A stretch of DNA of 59,641 nucleotides, from contig DAIDHF010000015.1 of NCBI GenBank assembly GCA_027452005.1, positions 1 through 59,641 on the forward strand. Direction: 5' to 3'. The position numbers and the translations under genes were made by a program. This document shows positions 43,169 to 51,166 of this stretch, piece after piece. The notes under the pieces are model-generated. The model was not told the DNA's origin. It did no database searches and saw only the letters and a list, made by a program, of their open reading frames with translations. The DNA is from Acidimicrobiales bacterium (GTDB lineage: Bacteria > Actinomycetota > Acidimicrobiia > Acidimicrobiales > JAKAVM01). Position 1 is the stretch's first letter. Each line of letters starts with the position of its first letter.

Positions 43169-44737
43169 CTATACCTCTACCCGTCTGGTGAGCTTACCGA
43201 AATTGCCGGCCAACAAATATGCGCAAAGTCCTGCGAGAACTAGGAGTACTAGTGCGTAGGGGGCACCAGCCCCAAAGGCGACCGTGTTTGCGTTTGACCA
43301 GAACTGGGTCTCTAGCGTGTACATCCCGGGAGGGATAAGGACCTGAGTAGTAGCTAGGTCTCCAACCGTAAATGCAAAAATGAGAACGGCCCCTGCAGCT
43401 AGCCCGGGCCAGATAAGGGGCACGATTATCTTGAGCAACGTGCGCCATCGACTCCCTTCCAGAGACTGGGCCACATCAAAGATCCGAGGTTCAACTTGCT
43501 CGAGAACTACCTTGAGCGCGACCACCGCCAAGGGCACGAATAAGATCGCATACGCAAAAATCAAGACCGGAATAGTCTGGTAAAGCGGACCGGCCCAGCG
43601 AGAGACCCCGTAACTCAGAGCTAGCGCTCCTACAAGATCTGGAAGGGCAAATGCCAGATAGGTACCACGCTCAAACATCACCGAGAGCCGGTTGTGGCGG
43701 GTTTTAAGATACAACACCACCGGAAAGGCAAGTATCACGGCAAAAATTGCGCCACCTAGCCCAAACCCAAGAGAGGTCAACGAGGAGACGAGGAGGTAGT
43801 GAGCGTTCTGACCGGTTACCAATTGAATTGGATGGTGGCTTCTTATAAACCACACAGCAAGACTCCCGAGTGGAACTCCAACGCTTGCCCCTGAAACGAC
43901 CATCAAGAAACCAAGACCTACGTACTTGAGTCGCCCAAGCCCAATAGTTCTTTGCACCCGCCTGGCACCCCATCTCAATGGCGTGAACTGGGCCCCACCT
44001 CTAACTACGTACTCCAAATAGAGTACCCCGATACATATAACTACTGAAACCAAAGACAGGCTAGATGCCCTAACAAAGGAAAAACTTGTCTGCAGCTGAG
44101 CGTAGATGTCAGTCGTGAAAGTCTGATACTTGAGCGCTGAGAACGCGTCAAACTCCACAAGTGAATCTAGAGCCACCAAGAGAAGTGACCCTACAAGCGC
44201 CGGTCTTAGCTGAGGAAGTGTAATCTTGAAAAACGTCTTCACGGAAGAGTTACCTAAACTCATTGAGACGTCTTCAAAACTAGGATCCAGTCCACGAAGT
44301 GCGGCGCTCACCAAGAGAAACACTAGTGGAAAGTATGTCAGTACCGTTACCAAGACCGCACCAAGTAGTCCTTGGGTAGCGTGTGACATCGCGGCCCAGG
44401 AATAGCTAGCTATTACGGCCGGAATCGTAAGGGGCATCACACAAAGTACCAGCCACATCTTGGACGCAGGTATTTGACATCGGGTCACCAGCCACGCACA
44501 ACTTGTCCCGACAATCGCACACAAGGGAGTAGCCAGGCCAGCCACAAGTAAGGTGTGGGCAACCAGACCTATGAGGTCACCTCCTGAAAAGGCTTGATGG
44601 AAAGCGTGCCACCCACCTGTTGCCGACTCAAAAACAACAATCAATACCGGGGAAAGAATTACGAGTTCGGCGCAAACACATAGGCCGATAACGCCAACGC
44701 CCCTCTTTGGGCCCTTGTTAGGAGCCCCCGACCTCAT
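43169..44737 (-). CDS. Iron ABC transporter permease (FbpB/AfuB type)
   Basis: ATG at 44737 is behind GGAG/GAGGG, and 20 bp overlap the lipoprotein gene. The frame is open to 44806, but that extension lacks a site. The 522-residue protein has about 12 membrane helices and two copies of the permease domain, as in ferric-ion permeases. Loops such as LDPSFEDVSMSLG and VEPRIFDVAQSLEGS fit the EAA-type coupling loops. It carries iron across the membrane with the ATPase at 41885. Confidence 0.87.
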   Translation of the reverse strand: MRSGAPNKGPKRGVGVIGLCVCAELVILSPVLIVVFESATGGWHAFHQAFSGGDLIGLVAHTLLVAGLATPLCAIVGTSCAWLVTRCQIPASKMWLVLCVMPLTIPAVIASYSWAAMSHATQGLLGAVLVTVLTYFPLVFLLVSAALRGLDPSFEDVSMSLGNSSVKTFFKITLPQLRPALVGSLLLVALDSLVEFDAFSALKYQTFTTDIYAQLQTSFSFVRASSLSLVSVVICIGVLYLEYVVRGGAQFTPLRWGARRVQRTIGLGRLKYVGLGFLMVVSGASVGVPLGSLAVWFIRSHHPIQLVTGQNAHYLLVSSLTSLGFGLGGAIFAVILAFPVVLYLKTRHNRLSVMFERGTYLAFALPDLVGALALSYGVSRWAGPLYQTIPVLIFAYAILFVPLAVVALKVVLEQVEPRIFDVAQSLEGSRWRTLLKIIVPLIWPGLAAGAVLIFAFTVGDLATTQVLIPPGMYTLETQFWSNANTVAFGAGAPYALVLLVLAGLCAYLLAGNFGKLTRRVEV

Positions 44738-45938
44738 TGCCCTCTCCACCCCCGCCCGATTCGCTTGCCTCTCCACCAGTGGCGCCGAGCACCTGTTGGT
44801 TCCCACTAATTATCCCTACCTGGGGCGGGACAAGATTCTTTACTACCCGGGGCACTGAAATCCCACGTGCAACCTTAGTATAGGCCAAGTTGGAACTAGC
44901 ACCCCTAAGGAAACTGATCGTTACAGTCCCTAGAGACGCCAGTGGCGGGTAAAACGAAGCGCTCACAAGACTCCCGGAAGCCGATAAGATCACCAAAACG
45001 TTCATCTGCCCGGGTCCGGGCAGCACCTCGGGAGACGCCTGGGAAGTGGTCGTATTAATTCCAATTGCATGACCTGGTAAAGAGAACTTTGAAATCGACT
45101 GATCTGCAAATAGCTCCTGGTCTATCTGGGCCATTGCGCCCGTAAAACCGGTTGGGTTGTTACCAATGTTCACGGTGGCCATGATCGTCGTGGTGGACGC
45201 TCCCGAGTTCACCGATCCCTCAACCGGGGGCTTTCCAAGGAAAGAGGCGCCCAGGCAATCTTCCCCAAGAAGGTCCAGGATAAGCATTGGATTTACGTAA
45301 ACTAGCTGACTAAAAAAGTTTGGGAAGGCCCTAATGGTCTCTTGGGCCGTCAGCTGTGTGCTTACCGAAAACCAGGTCTTGCCAGCCGGTAGAACATTAT
45401 ACTCCAGCTGCGGAGCGTCGACATCGACCGCCTGTTGGCTGTACACGTACCCTATGGCTAGCTTGGCCGAGTTAGGTCCTGACCCAGAAGACATTCCGGC
45501 GAGATTCGCCAAAGAGTACGGAGGATAAACTGCAATTTTCCCAACGCCATCTCCAAGGGAGAACTGCCCGATGGCCTGCATCGGAGTACACTTTCCTCCC
45601 AACAACGTTGGCGAACTGTATTGCTCAGATACGTACACGTTGGACTTGAGGTGTCCAATAATAGTCTGGTCAACCGATTCTCTCAATGCACTAAGCGCCC
45701 CAGGTTGTGGGCTTGGAAGAGCTACCGTGTCAAGATGATCGGCGTTGTCACACTTTGTTGGGTCAACTAAGGCACCTGAGCCTCCACCTTGGTGATTTAC
45801 CTTGCCAATTGCTGAACCACATGCAGGCAAGAGCGAACCCAACATGAAAAAGAGGGCTAGTAAGAACAACTTTTGTCTAATAGGATTAGATAGTCGGTCA
45901 AATTGTTTGGAACTCGACCAGGAAGCTTTCCGATGCAT
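44718..45938 (-). CDS. Unknown lipoprotein of the iron operon
   Basis: The 406-residue protein has a lipoprotein signal ending LPAC (Cys near residue 40). The mature part is mostly beta-rich with no His-rich metal motif. It has no EfeO, P19 or cupredoxin likeness that I can see, and a Gly/Glu/Ser-rich tail. Five or so cysteines are present (KCDNADHL, GGKCTPM, GEDCLG). I do not recognise the family. Its place between the ferric-binding protein and permease genes, 8 bp behind the former and overlapping the latter, suggests a role in iron capture or delivery. Confidence 0.65.
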   Translation of the reverse strand: MHRKASWSSSKQFDRLSNPIRQKLFLLALFFMLGSLLPACGSAIGKVNHQGGGSGALVDPTKCDNADHLDTVALPSPQPGALSALRESVDQTIIGHLKSNVYVSEQYSSPTLLGGKCTPMQAIGQFSLGDGVGKIAVYPPYSLANLAGMSSGSGPNSAKLAIGYVYSQQAVDVDAPQLEYNVLPAGKTWFSVSTQLTAQETIRAFPNFFSQLVYVNPMLILDLLGEDCLGASFLGKPPVEGSVNSGASTTTIMATVNIGNNPTGFTGAMAQIDQELFADQSISKFSLPGHAIGINTTTSQASPEVLPGPGQMNVLVILSASGSLVSASFYPPLASLGTVTISFLRGASSNLAYTKVARGISVPRVVKNLVPPQVGIISGNQQVLGATGGEASESGGGGEGNEVGGS

Positions 45939-45946
45939 AACCAGCC

Positions 45947-47008
45947 TCAGAGTAAACCGATCTGTTGTAACAGGTTAGACGCCAACTGGTCGGTACCAAG
46001 TGTGACCACTGACATAGTAAATGGATGGACCCGGTCAAGTGGCGTCAAGGACTTATTTGGTTCAACTCCCACGCGGGCCGGGTATTCAAAGTCGTCGTCC
46101 CCCGAGATCACTTCCTGTCCGGTTCTTGAGACAACATAGTCGATGAACTTGACAGCCTCTTTGTAGTTAGAAGAGCCTTTTAGTACTGCGATACCTGAGA
46201 CATTCTCCAAAGAGCCAATATTCCCGGCTGGGAAGTAGTAGATCTTTGAGGCCATGTTCTTCGACCCCACCTCTTTCTCAAGGCGATACCAGTAGTACTG
46301 ATTTACAATCCCCACCGAGTAACTACCGTTATTGACCGCCACAGTTACGGCTTCATCGCTCTGGAAGATCGCAGCATTTTTCTTAAGACCCTCAAGCCAT
46401 GCTTTTGCCTCAGGTGCTCGGTACTCTTTGGCTACGGCCCCGACCAATGGCAGAAAGTCTGGATCAGAAGGAGCAATCGCAATCTTTCCTTTCCACATTG
46501 GGTTAGCCAGTTGCAAGATACTTGTCGGAAGCTGGCTCGCCGATATCTTCTTAGGGTTGTAGACCAAGCAGTTGACCCGAAGTGCAACACCCACCCACTC
46601 AGACGACGGTGACGAATATTGAGGAGGGACCTGCACCAGGGTAGAACTCGGGAGTTTAGCCAAGAGTCCTTTTTGCTCAAGAACCATTAGTTCAGGGGAG
46701 TTCTCAAAAAACACGACGTCTGCCGGGGAACGCTTCCCCTCTGAGATTACCTGGTCAGCTAAGACCACCGACGAGTTCGACTCCAGCTTTACTTTTATGC
46801 CACTCTCGCGTTCAAAGCCCGAAGCTAAAGCTTGCGTTAGTTCTAAATGCTGACCGTTATAGACGACTATTTGATTTTTTATCGAGCTACCACAGCCAGC
46901 CAAGGTACCTAGTCCAATGAACCCAACAAGTACCATCACGATCAACTTATACCCAAACTGGGAAAAAACAACTAGGTAATTTCTCGGATCCTTCTTGGGT
47001 AGCATCAC
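45947..47008 (-). CDS. Ferric-ion-binding lipoprotein (FbpA/AfuA type)
   Basis: The 353-residue protein is an extracellular solute-binding protein of the iron family. The signal ends TLAGC, a lipobox. It has VVYNGQHLELTQAL at the first strand, GIKVKLESNSS, RSPADVVFFENSPELM, and GIVNQYYWYRL, which matches the paired iron-binding tyrosines of FbpA. GTG at 47008 shares a base with the TAG stop of the FTR1 gene (the ATG follows directly), so translation is coupled. It delivers Fe3+ to the ABC transporter in the membrane. Confidence 0.9.
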   Translation of the reverse strand: MMLPKKDPRNYLVVFSQFGYKLIVMVLVGFIGLGTLAGCGSSIKNQIVVYNGQHLELTQALASGFERESGIKVKLESNSSVVLADQVISEGKRSPADVVFFENSPELMVLEQKGLLAKLPSSTLVQVPPQYSSPSSEWVGVALRVNCLVYNPKKISASQLPTSILQLANPMWKGKIAIAPSDPDFLPLVGAVAKEYRAPEAKAWLEGLKKNAAIFQSDEAVTVAVNNGSYSVGIVNQYYWYRLEKEVGSKNMASKIYYFPAGNIGSLENVSGIAVLKGSSNYKEAVKFIDYVVSRTGQEVISGDDDFEYPARVGVEPNKSLTPLDRVHPFTMSVVTLGTDQLASNLLQQIGLL

Positions 47009-47862
47009 TACTCTTGTGTCCTCACGGCCTCAATGTCCTCAGGCTTGTAATTCGATCTTCGTTTTGATCCTACCCGCACGAACAGGTATACAGCACTTGA
47101 CAGGTAGCCAATATAGACTATCGCCTGAAGAATTGATGGTTGCTGAGCGTAGCCAACAAGACTGTGAAGGACGTCACCAAAGGCTGAGCTTTCCGCTAAA
47201 AATGAACTGGTATTCCAAATTGGCTGGTTAAAAAGTGTTATCCACCCGAGTTGGTTCAGATTTTCAATCACGTCAGAAAGTAGTCCCGCCGCAAAGAAGA
47301 TCAGAACTGTACCGGCAACCGTGAAGAATTTTCCAATATCCATCTTTTTGCCATACTTGAAGATCGCCAACGAAATTGACAACCCCACGACCAGTCCGGC
47401 CAATCCGCCCAGAAGTGGGTAGTGCGACGACTGTGCAAACAAGATCGCGAGTGTGAACACAACCGTCTCGACCCCCTCGCGTCCAACTGACTGGAAAGAC
47501 AATAAGAACAGGGCAATCCGACCACGGCCATCAATAGCTTGGCCAGCCCGTCTCGCCAGATCTTTCGAGATGGTCTTTGCGTGACTTCGCATCCAAAAAG
47601 TCATATAGGTCAAGATTGAACAGGCCAAGATATACGTGGCAGTTTCAAAGATAGTCTGAACCCTTGACCCCGCGTAGGTCCGGATGGTCTCATATGCAAC
47701 CACCCCAAAGATGCCAGCCAACCCCAAGGCAGTAATTACCCCCAAGAACACGTCTCGAAAGAGGTCCCTTCGCTTGACCCGGTCCAGGTACGCCAGCAAC
47801 ATGGCCACCACCAAGGCTGCCTCGACGGTCTCCCTCAAGAATATAACGAAGGTTGCAATCAC
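47008..47862 (-). CDS. efeU: FTR1-type iron permease (EfeU-like)
   Basis: The 284-residue protein has about seven membrane helices and both REXXE iron-binding motifs: RETVE near the start (residues 9-13 or so) and REGVE in SVGREGVETVVFTL around residue 130. These are the signature of the FTR1/EfeU high-affinity iron permease family. GTG at 47862 starts 3 bp from the IdeR box, so the mRNA is probably leaderless. The usual partners EfeO and EfeB are not in the window. It is the first gene of the iron operon. Confidence 0.93.
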   Translation of the reverse strand: MIATFVIFLRETVEAALVVAMLLAYLDRVKRRDLFRDVFLGVITALGLAGIFGVVAYETIRTYAGSRVQTIFETATYILACSILTYMTFWMRSHAKTISKDLARRAGQAIDGRGRIALFLLSFQSVGREGVETVVFTLAILFAQSSHYPLLGGLAGLVVGLSISLAIFKYGKKMDIGKFFTVAGTVLIFFAAGLLSDVIENLNQLGWITLFNQPIWNTSSFLAESSAFGDVLHSLVGYAQQPSILQAIVYIGYLSSAVYLFVRVGSKRRSNYKPEDIEAVRTQE

Positions 47863-47865
47863 CAG

Positions 47866-47890
47866 TTATTAGGTTAGCCTAACCTAATAA
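47866..47890. promoter_or_regulatory. IdeR/DtxR iron box
   Basis: The 19-bp core TTAGGTTAGCCTAACCTAA (47869-47887) equals the DtxR/IdeR consensus, and symmetry extends to 25 bp. It lies between the divergent efeU and ideR genes, 3 bp from the efeU start codon and 100 bp from the ideR start, where IdeR loaded with Fe2+ would block the efeU promoter. It may also control ideR itself. Confidence 0.95.
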
Positions 47891-47977
47891 CTCCCTACAA
47901 GTACTAGGGATTGCTGCATCAGGGTCCTGTAAAGGCGGCCAGCTTGGCATTTCGGTCTGAATCTTGCGAGAGTAGGG

Positions 47978-47983
47978 TAAAAT
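47978..47983 (+). promoter_or_regulatory. -10 box of ideR, leaderless start
   Basis: TAAAAT ends 7 nt before the GTG at 47991 and no ribosome-binding site is present, which fits a leaderless transcript. The -35 is weak. Confidence 0.4.
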
Positions 47984-47990
47984 TGCTGGG

Positions 47991-48686
47991 GTGACACCCA
48001 ATTCAGGCGAATCTTCAGAGTTCCACCCACCTATTGAGGAGTACCTGGAGGCCATCCATACGCTCCGAGAGGACGGAATAACGGTGATTCAGGCTCGGAT
48101 TGCCGAGTCAGTCGGCCGTTCAGTCCCGTCCGTGTCACAGATGCTCGGGCGCCTGGAGGATGACGGATACATATATCGCCAAGGCCGCAATATCGAGCTT
48201 ACCGCCCTCGGAAACTCCGTGGCCGTGCGCGTAGTTCGCAAGCACCGCCTAGCCGAGCGTCTCTTGGTCGACGTTATCGGGTTGGAGTGGCACAAGGCCC
48301 ACATGGAGGCCGGTAGATGGGAGCACGTGATCTCCGACGAGGTAGAAGGCAAGCTAATTGCGCTACTGGGCAATCCCACGACCTGTCCTCATGGAAACCC
48401 GATCCCAGGAGAAAACCAGTTGGTGGAAGGCCACCAGGGCCCCCATCAAAGACCCTTGGTTGACTGCAAGCCCGGTGACCGGGTAACCCTCGCCCGGGTA
48501 ACCGAGCAGGTCGAGATAGACACCCCGTCTCTAGAACTCCTATCCAGAGCCGGGTTTATTACCAACTCAAACGCAACCGTGCTCGGAGTTCGGCCCGGGG
48601 GAGACATCGAACTTGACCTGGAATCCACCAGCTTTGTGGTCCCATTCAAGATCGCCTCCCGAATATACGTGGTCCCGGCTGCCTAG
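47991..48686 (+). CDS. ideR: Iron-dependent regulator IdeR (DtxR family)
   Basis: The 231-residue protein has the N-terminal winged helix (VIQARIAESVGRSVPSVSQMLGRLEDDGYIYRQ). It then has the dimerisation and metal-binding domain (HMEAGRWEHVISDEVEGKLIALLGNPTTCPHGNPIPG) with Glu, His and Cys ligands, and the C-terminal SH3-like domain (KPGDRVTLARVTEQ). It represses iron-uptake genes when Fe2+ is bound. The perfect iron box upstream of efeU, on the other side of the gap, is its likely target. A manganese-responsive DtxR homologue is possible, but the iron operon beside it argues for iron. Confidence 0.94.
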   Translation: MTPNSGESSEFHPPIEEYLEAIHTLREDGITVIQARIAESVGRSVPSVSQMLGRLEDDGYIYRQGRNIELTALGNSVAVRVVRKHRLAERLLVDVIGLEWHKAHMEAGRWEHVISDEVEGKLIALLGNPTTCPHGNPIPGENQLVEGHQGPHQRPLVDCKPGDRVTLARVTEQVEIDTPSLELLSRAGFITNSNATVLGVRPGGDIELDLESTSFVVPFKIASRIYVVPAA

Positions 48687-48690
48687 GTTT

Positions 48691-50259
48691 CTACTTAGCG
48701 AGTACTTCAATTCCAATGCTCTGGCCAGAGTCGGTCTGTGAGATCTCTAGCACCTGGGCATCTGGAGGGGAAACAACCCGGGCCGGGCCCGACACAGAAA
48801 CCGAGTAGCCGTTGGGGTAGATCAATTTGGGCATAAAGAACGTTGAGATCGACCCGATTGGATATCTAGTTGAGATAGAGGACCGAACGGGGCTCCAGGC
48901 GTAAGCAAAGGTCGTGCCCGAGTAGTTCGTAGACAACGGGGTCCCTGAAAGCTTCATGGCCTCGGGTCTAATCAGGCTCATGTCCACGGCAGTATTTACA
49001 TTCAACCCCGTCGGAGGGTCCTTTAGGTTGTAAAACATGGCCGCGTACTGGTTCGACGAGCATGCAATGTCGCAGTTGTTCATGACCCAGTACGTAAAGG
49101 GCATAAAGTTATGGTCCTCTAAGTTCTCTTGTGCTTCAATTGAATCTAACCCCCCTACCCCGGGAATTGAACTGGAGTTGCTCCACTCGGTATTTAGCAG
49201 GGCCCCTCCTGTAGAACTAGACCACCCAATGGCATTATTGAATACTTGTTGGGCCTGACTGGCGCTTAGAGCGTACTGGTGAAATGCCAGTCCCACGTTG
49301 GTAATCCCCTTCGGGATAGAAATGTGGGTTGGAGCTCCACCAAAATTAAACAACACGAAGGGTTCTAGAAATATCATGTGCCGAGAGTCTACTGATCTAA
49401 TTGCCTGGGCCGCTCGTGCGTAAAATGGATCGAGTTCCGACGCGTCCAGTTGTGGGCACCCGTTCCCAAACGTACACTTATTCCAAGACGTTCCCGGCCA
49501 GGGTTCGTTCATGACCTCATATCCAATCACCCAAGGGTTGGTGGCTACCTTGGAGGCCACTGCTTTGAGCATCTCGACGTAGTAGTCCTGAAGTCCCTTA
49601 CCACCTGGTACTTGCTGGTTGTTCCAGAACGCCTGAAAGGCCTCTTGAAGGGCTGGATTGAAAGTGTAGTCAAGGGGAAACGCAAACTGTTTGTCGGGCT
49701 GTCCGTTTGTGAGTGTCATCCAGTTGGGCATCCCGTCTCCGCCAAAATACGGCCCGTAGTCGTCCTGATGCCAGTCGAGCAGTACATAGATGTGGAATCT
49801 CGCAAGTAGGTTAACCGTGTCAACAATATGGCCGACATACGACGAAGAGATCACCCCCGGCGAGGGCATTTCGCCGGAGGCAAGTACCCCGAGTCTAACC
49901 AGATCAAACCCGTTGCTAGAGAGCCACTGAGCGTACTGAGCATCAAAACCAAAAGCACTTGGATAGTAAGGGGCGTCCTTTAGTACCAGGTTTACCCCGT
50001 GGAACATTAGAACCTGGCCGTTTGCATTCACCAGCCATCGGCCCCTGTGGGTTACCCACCCCGACTGGTCATGGCCTGATAGAGATCCAGACGATGTTGT
50101 GGCCTGTGGCTGCCCAGAGTTTGTAGAACAGGCCACCAAAACAATGGCACAAGTCAAAACCCCAAAAGTCCGACCTAGAACCTTTCGGGAAAGCAGTACT
50201 CGTTTTTGCACTCTGCCAGGGTGATTGCTCCAACTTGCCGCCTTGATTTTCATCTTCAT
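48691..50259 (-). CDS. Secreted glycoside hydrolase family 5 protein (endoglycoceramidase-like)
   Basis: The 522-residue protein has a lipoprotein signal ending IVLVAC, a GH5 barrel with YVLLDWHQDDYGPYFGGDGMPNW, the acid/base Glu in IGYEVMNEPWPG and the nucleophile Glu in ALLNTEWSNSS, then a C-terminal beta domain. Relatives are endoglycoceramidases and glycosylceramidases that cut between glycan and lipid, and beta-glucanases. The first (DWHQD) motif fits the glycoceramidase branch. It is convergent with ideR at 4 bp. The substrate is unknown. Confidence 0.87.
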   Translation of the reverse strand: MKMKIKAASWSNHPGRVQKRVLLSRKVLGRTFGVLTCAIVLVACSTNSGQPQATTSSGSLSGHDQSGWVTHRGRWLVNANGQVLMFHGVNLVLKDAPYYPSAFGFDAQYAQWLSSNGFDLVRLGVLASGEMPSPGVISSSYVGHIVDTVNLLARFHIYVLLDWHQDDYGPYFGGDGMPNWMTLTNGQPDKQFAFPLDYTFNPALQEAFQAFWNNQQVPGGKGLQDYYVEMLKAVASKVATNPWVIGYEVMNEPWPGTSWNKCTFGNGCPQLDASELDPFYARAAQAIRSVDSRHMIFLEPFVLFNFGGAPTHISIPKGITNVGLAFHQYALSASQAQQVFNNAIGWSSSTGGALLNTEWSNSSSIPGVGGLDSIEAQENLEDHNFMPFTYWVMNNCDIACSSNQYAAMFYNLKDPPTGLNVNTAVDMSLIRPEAMKLSGTPLSTNYSGTTFAYAWSPVRSSISTRYPIGSISTFFMPKLIYPNGYSVSVSGPARVVSPPDAQVLEISQTDSGQSIGIEVLAK

Positions 50260-50395
50260 AATCCCCCGATTCTATAGATATGTCTCAAGCACCTTAGATC
50301 CATAAGTCTGAGCACACTTTCAATGTCAACGATAGACTATAACCCAATATCACCGAGTCGATACGAAATTCCTATGCGCACCCTCATTTTTGACA

Positions 50396-50914
50396 ATGAT
50401 TGACCTCGCTCAAGAGAGCCGTGGTCGAATCGACCAGGCAAAGATTGTCGTGGTTTCCGACTCAGCGGCAGGGGGTAGGGCAAAGGACACCTCGGGACCT
50501 GCCCTTGAGGAGTTCTTAGTCTCAAATGGATTTGAAGTAACCGATCTCATTGTCATCGCCGACGGGCGTTCAAATGTGGCCTCGTGTCTGAAGGGATCCT
50601 CTGAAGGATTCCACGGGCTAATAGTGACGACCGGTGGTACGGGTCTGGCACCTCAAGACCAGACTCCCGAGGGAACTCTAGAGGTTCTCGACAGGCTCAC
50701 CCCGGGACTTTCTGAGGCCATGAGAGCGATCAACCCTCTTGGTCGACTATCGAGAGGGGTATCTGGCACTCGAGGTACGGCCCTTATTGTAAATCTTCCC
50801 GGCTCACCAAGAGGGGCCCTTGAAAACCTGTCGGCGGTAATCGACGTGATCCCGCATGCACTTGAGCTGCTAGACGGCCACACGAGTCACGGCGATAGCC
50901 CAAGACCCACCTAG
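50396..50914 (+). CDS. mog: Molybdopterin adenylyltransferase (Mog/MoaB type)
   Basis: The product adenylates molybdopterin before molybdate insertion. ATG at 50396 is preferred over the in-frame TTG at 50390. The 172-residue protein has VVSDSAAGGRAKDTSGPAL at the N-terminus. It also has GLIVTTGGTGLAPQDQTPEGTLEVLDRLTPGLSEAMR (the TTGGTG motif and the substrate-binding Asp and Pro) and IVNLPGSPRGALENL. It is convergent with the Moco operon on the other strand. Mog, MoaB and CinA-like proteins share this fold, but the length and motif pattern fit a single-domain Mog/MoaB. Confidence 0.9.
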   Translation: MIDLAQESRGRIDQAKIVVVSDSAAGGRAKDTSGPALEEFLVSNGFEVTDLIVIADGRSNVASCLKGSSEGFHGLIVTTGGTGLAPQDQTPEGTLEVLDRLTPGLSEAMRAINPLGRLSRGVSGTRGTALIVNLPGSPRGALENLSAVIDVIPHALELLDGHTSHGDSPRPT

Positions 50915-50926
50915 CTCGACTGCCCT

Positions 50927-51166
50927 TTAGCCACCTGATGACGGGGGTACTATTGCCAACTCGTCAGACTCGGTCACTACGTCGTGAGGTGAAGCTTCAT
51001 CGCCGTTCAACCAGATCCTAGACGACTTGACCATCGCCTCCATCTCGGATCCGTACTGGGATATTGCAAACCCAATTGCCTGGTCCACGGTCGTGGCCGG
51101 GATCTCAAGGCTGCCCACCCCCGCAACACTTCTCGCCGGACCTAAAAATAAGAGAGTTACCATCAA
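50927..51166 (-). CDS. moaD: Molybdopterin synthase small subunit (MoaD/ThiS family)
   Basis: The 79-residue ubiquitin-like protein ends in Gly-Gly (VPPSSGG), the C-terminus that carries the thiocarboxylate. It starts MMVTLLFLGPARSVAG and overlaps the moaA stop by 4 bp. It delivers sulfur to the pterin together with a MoaE subunit, here found as the C-terminal half of the fusion at 53578. Confidence 0.9.
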   Translation of the reverse strand: MMVTLLFLGPARSVAGVGSLEIPATTVDQAIGFAISQYGSEMEAMVKSSRIWLNGDEASPHDVVTESDELAIVPPSSGG

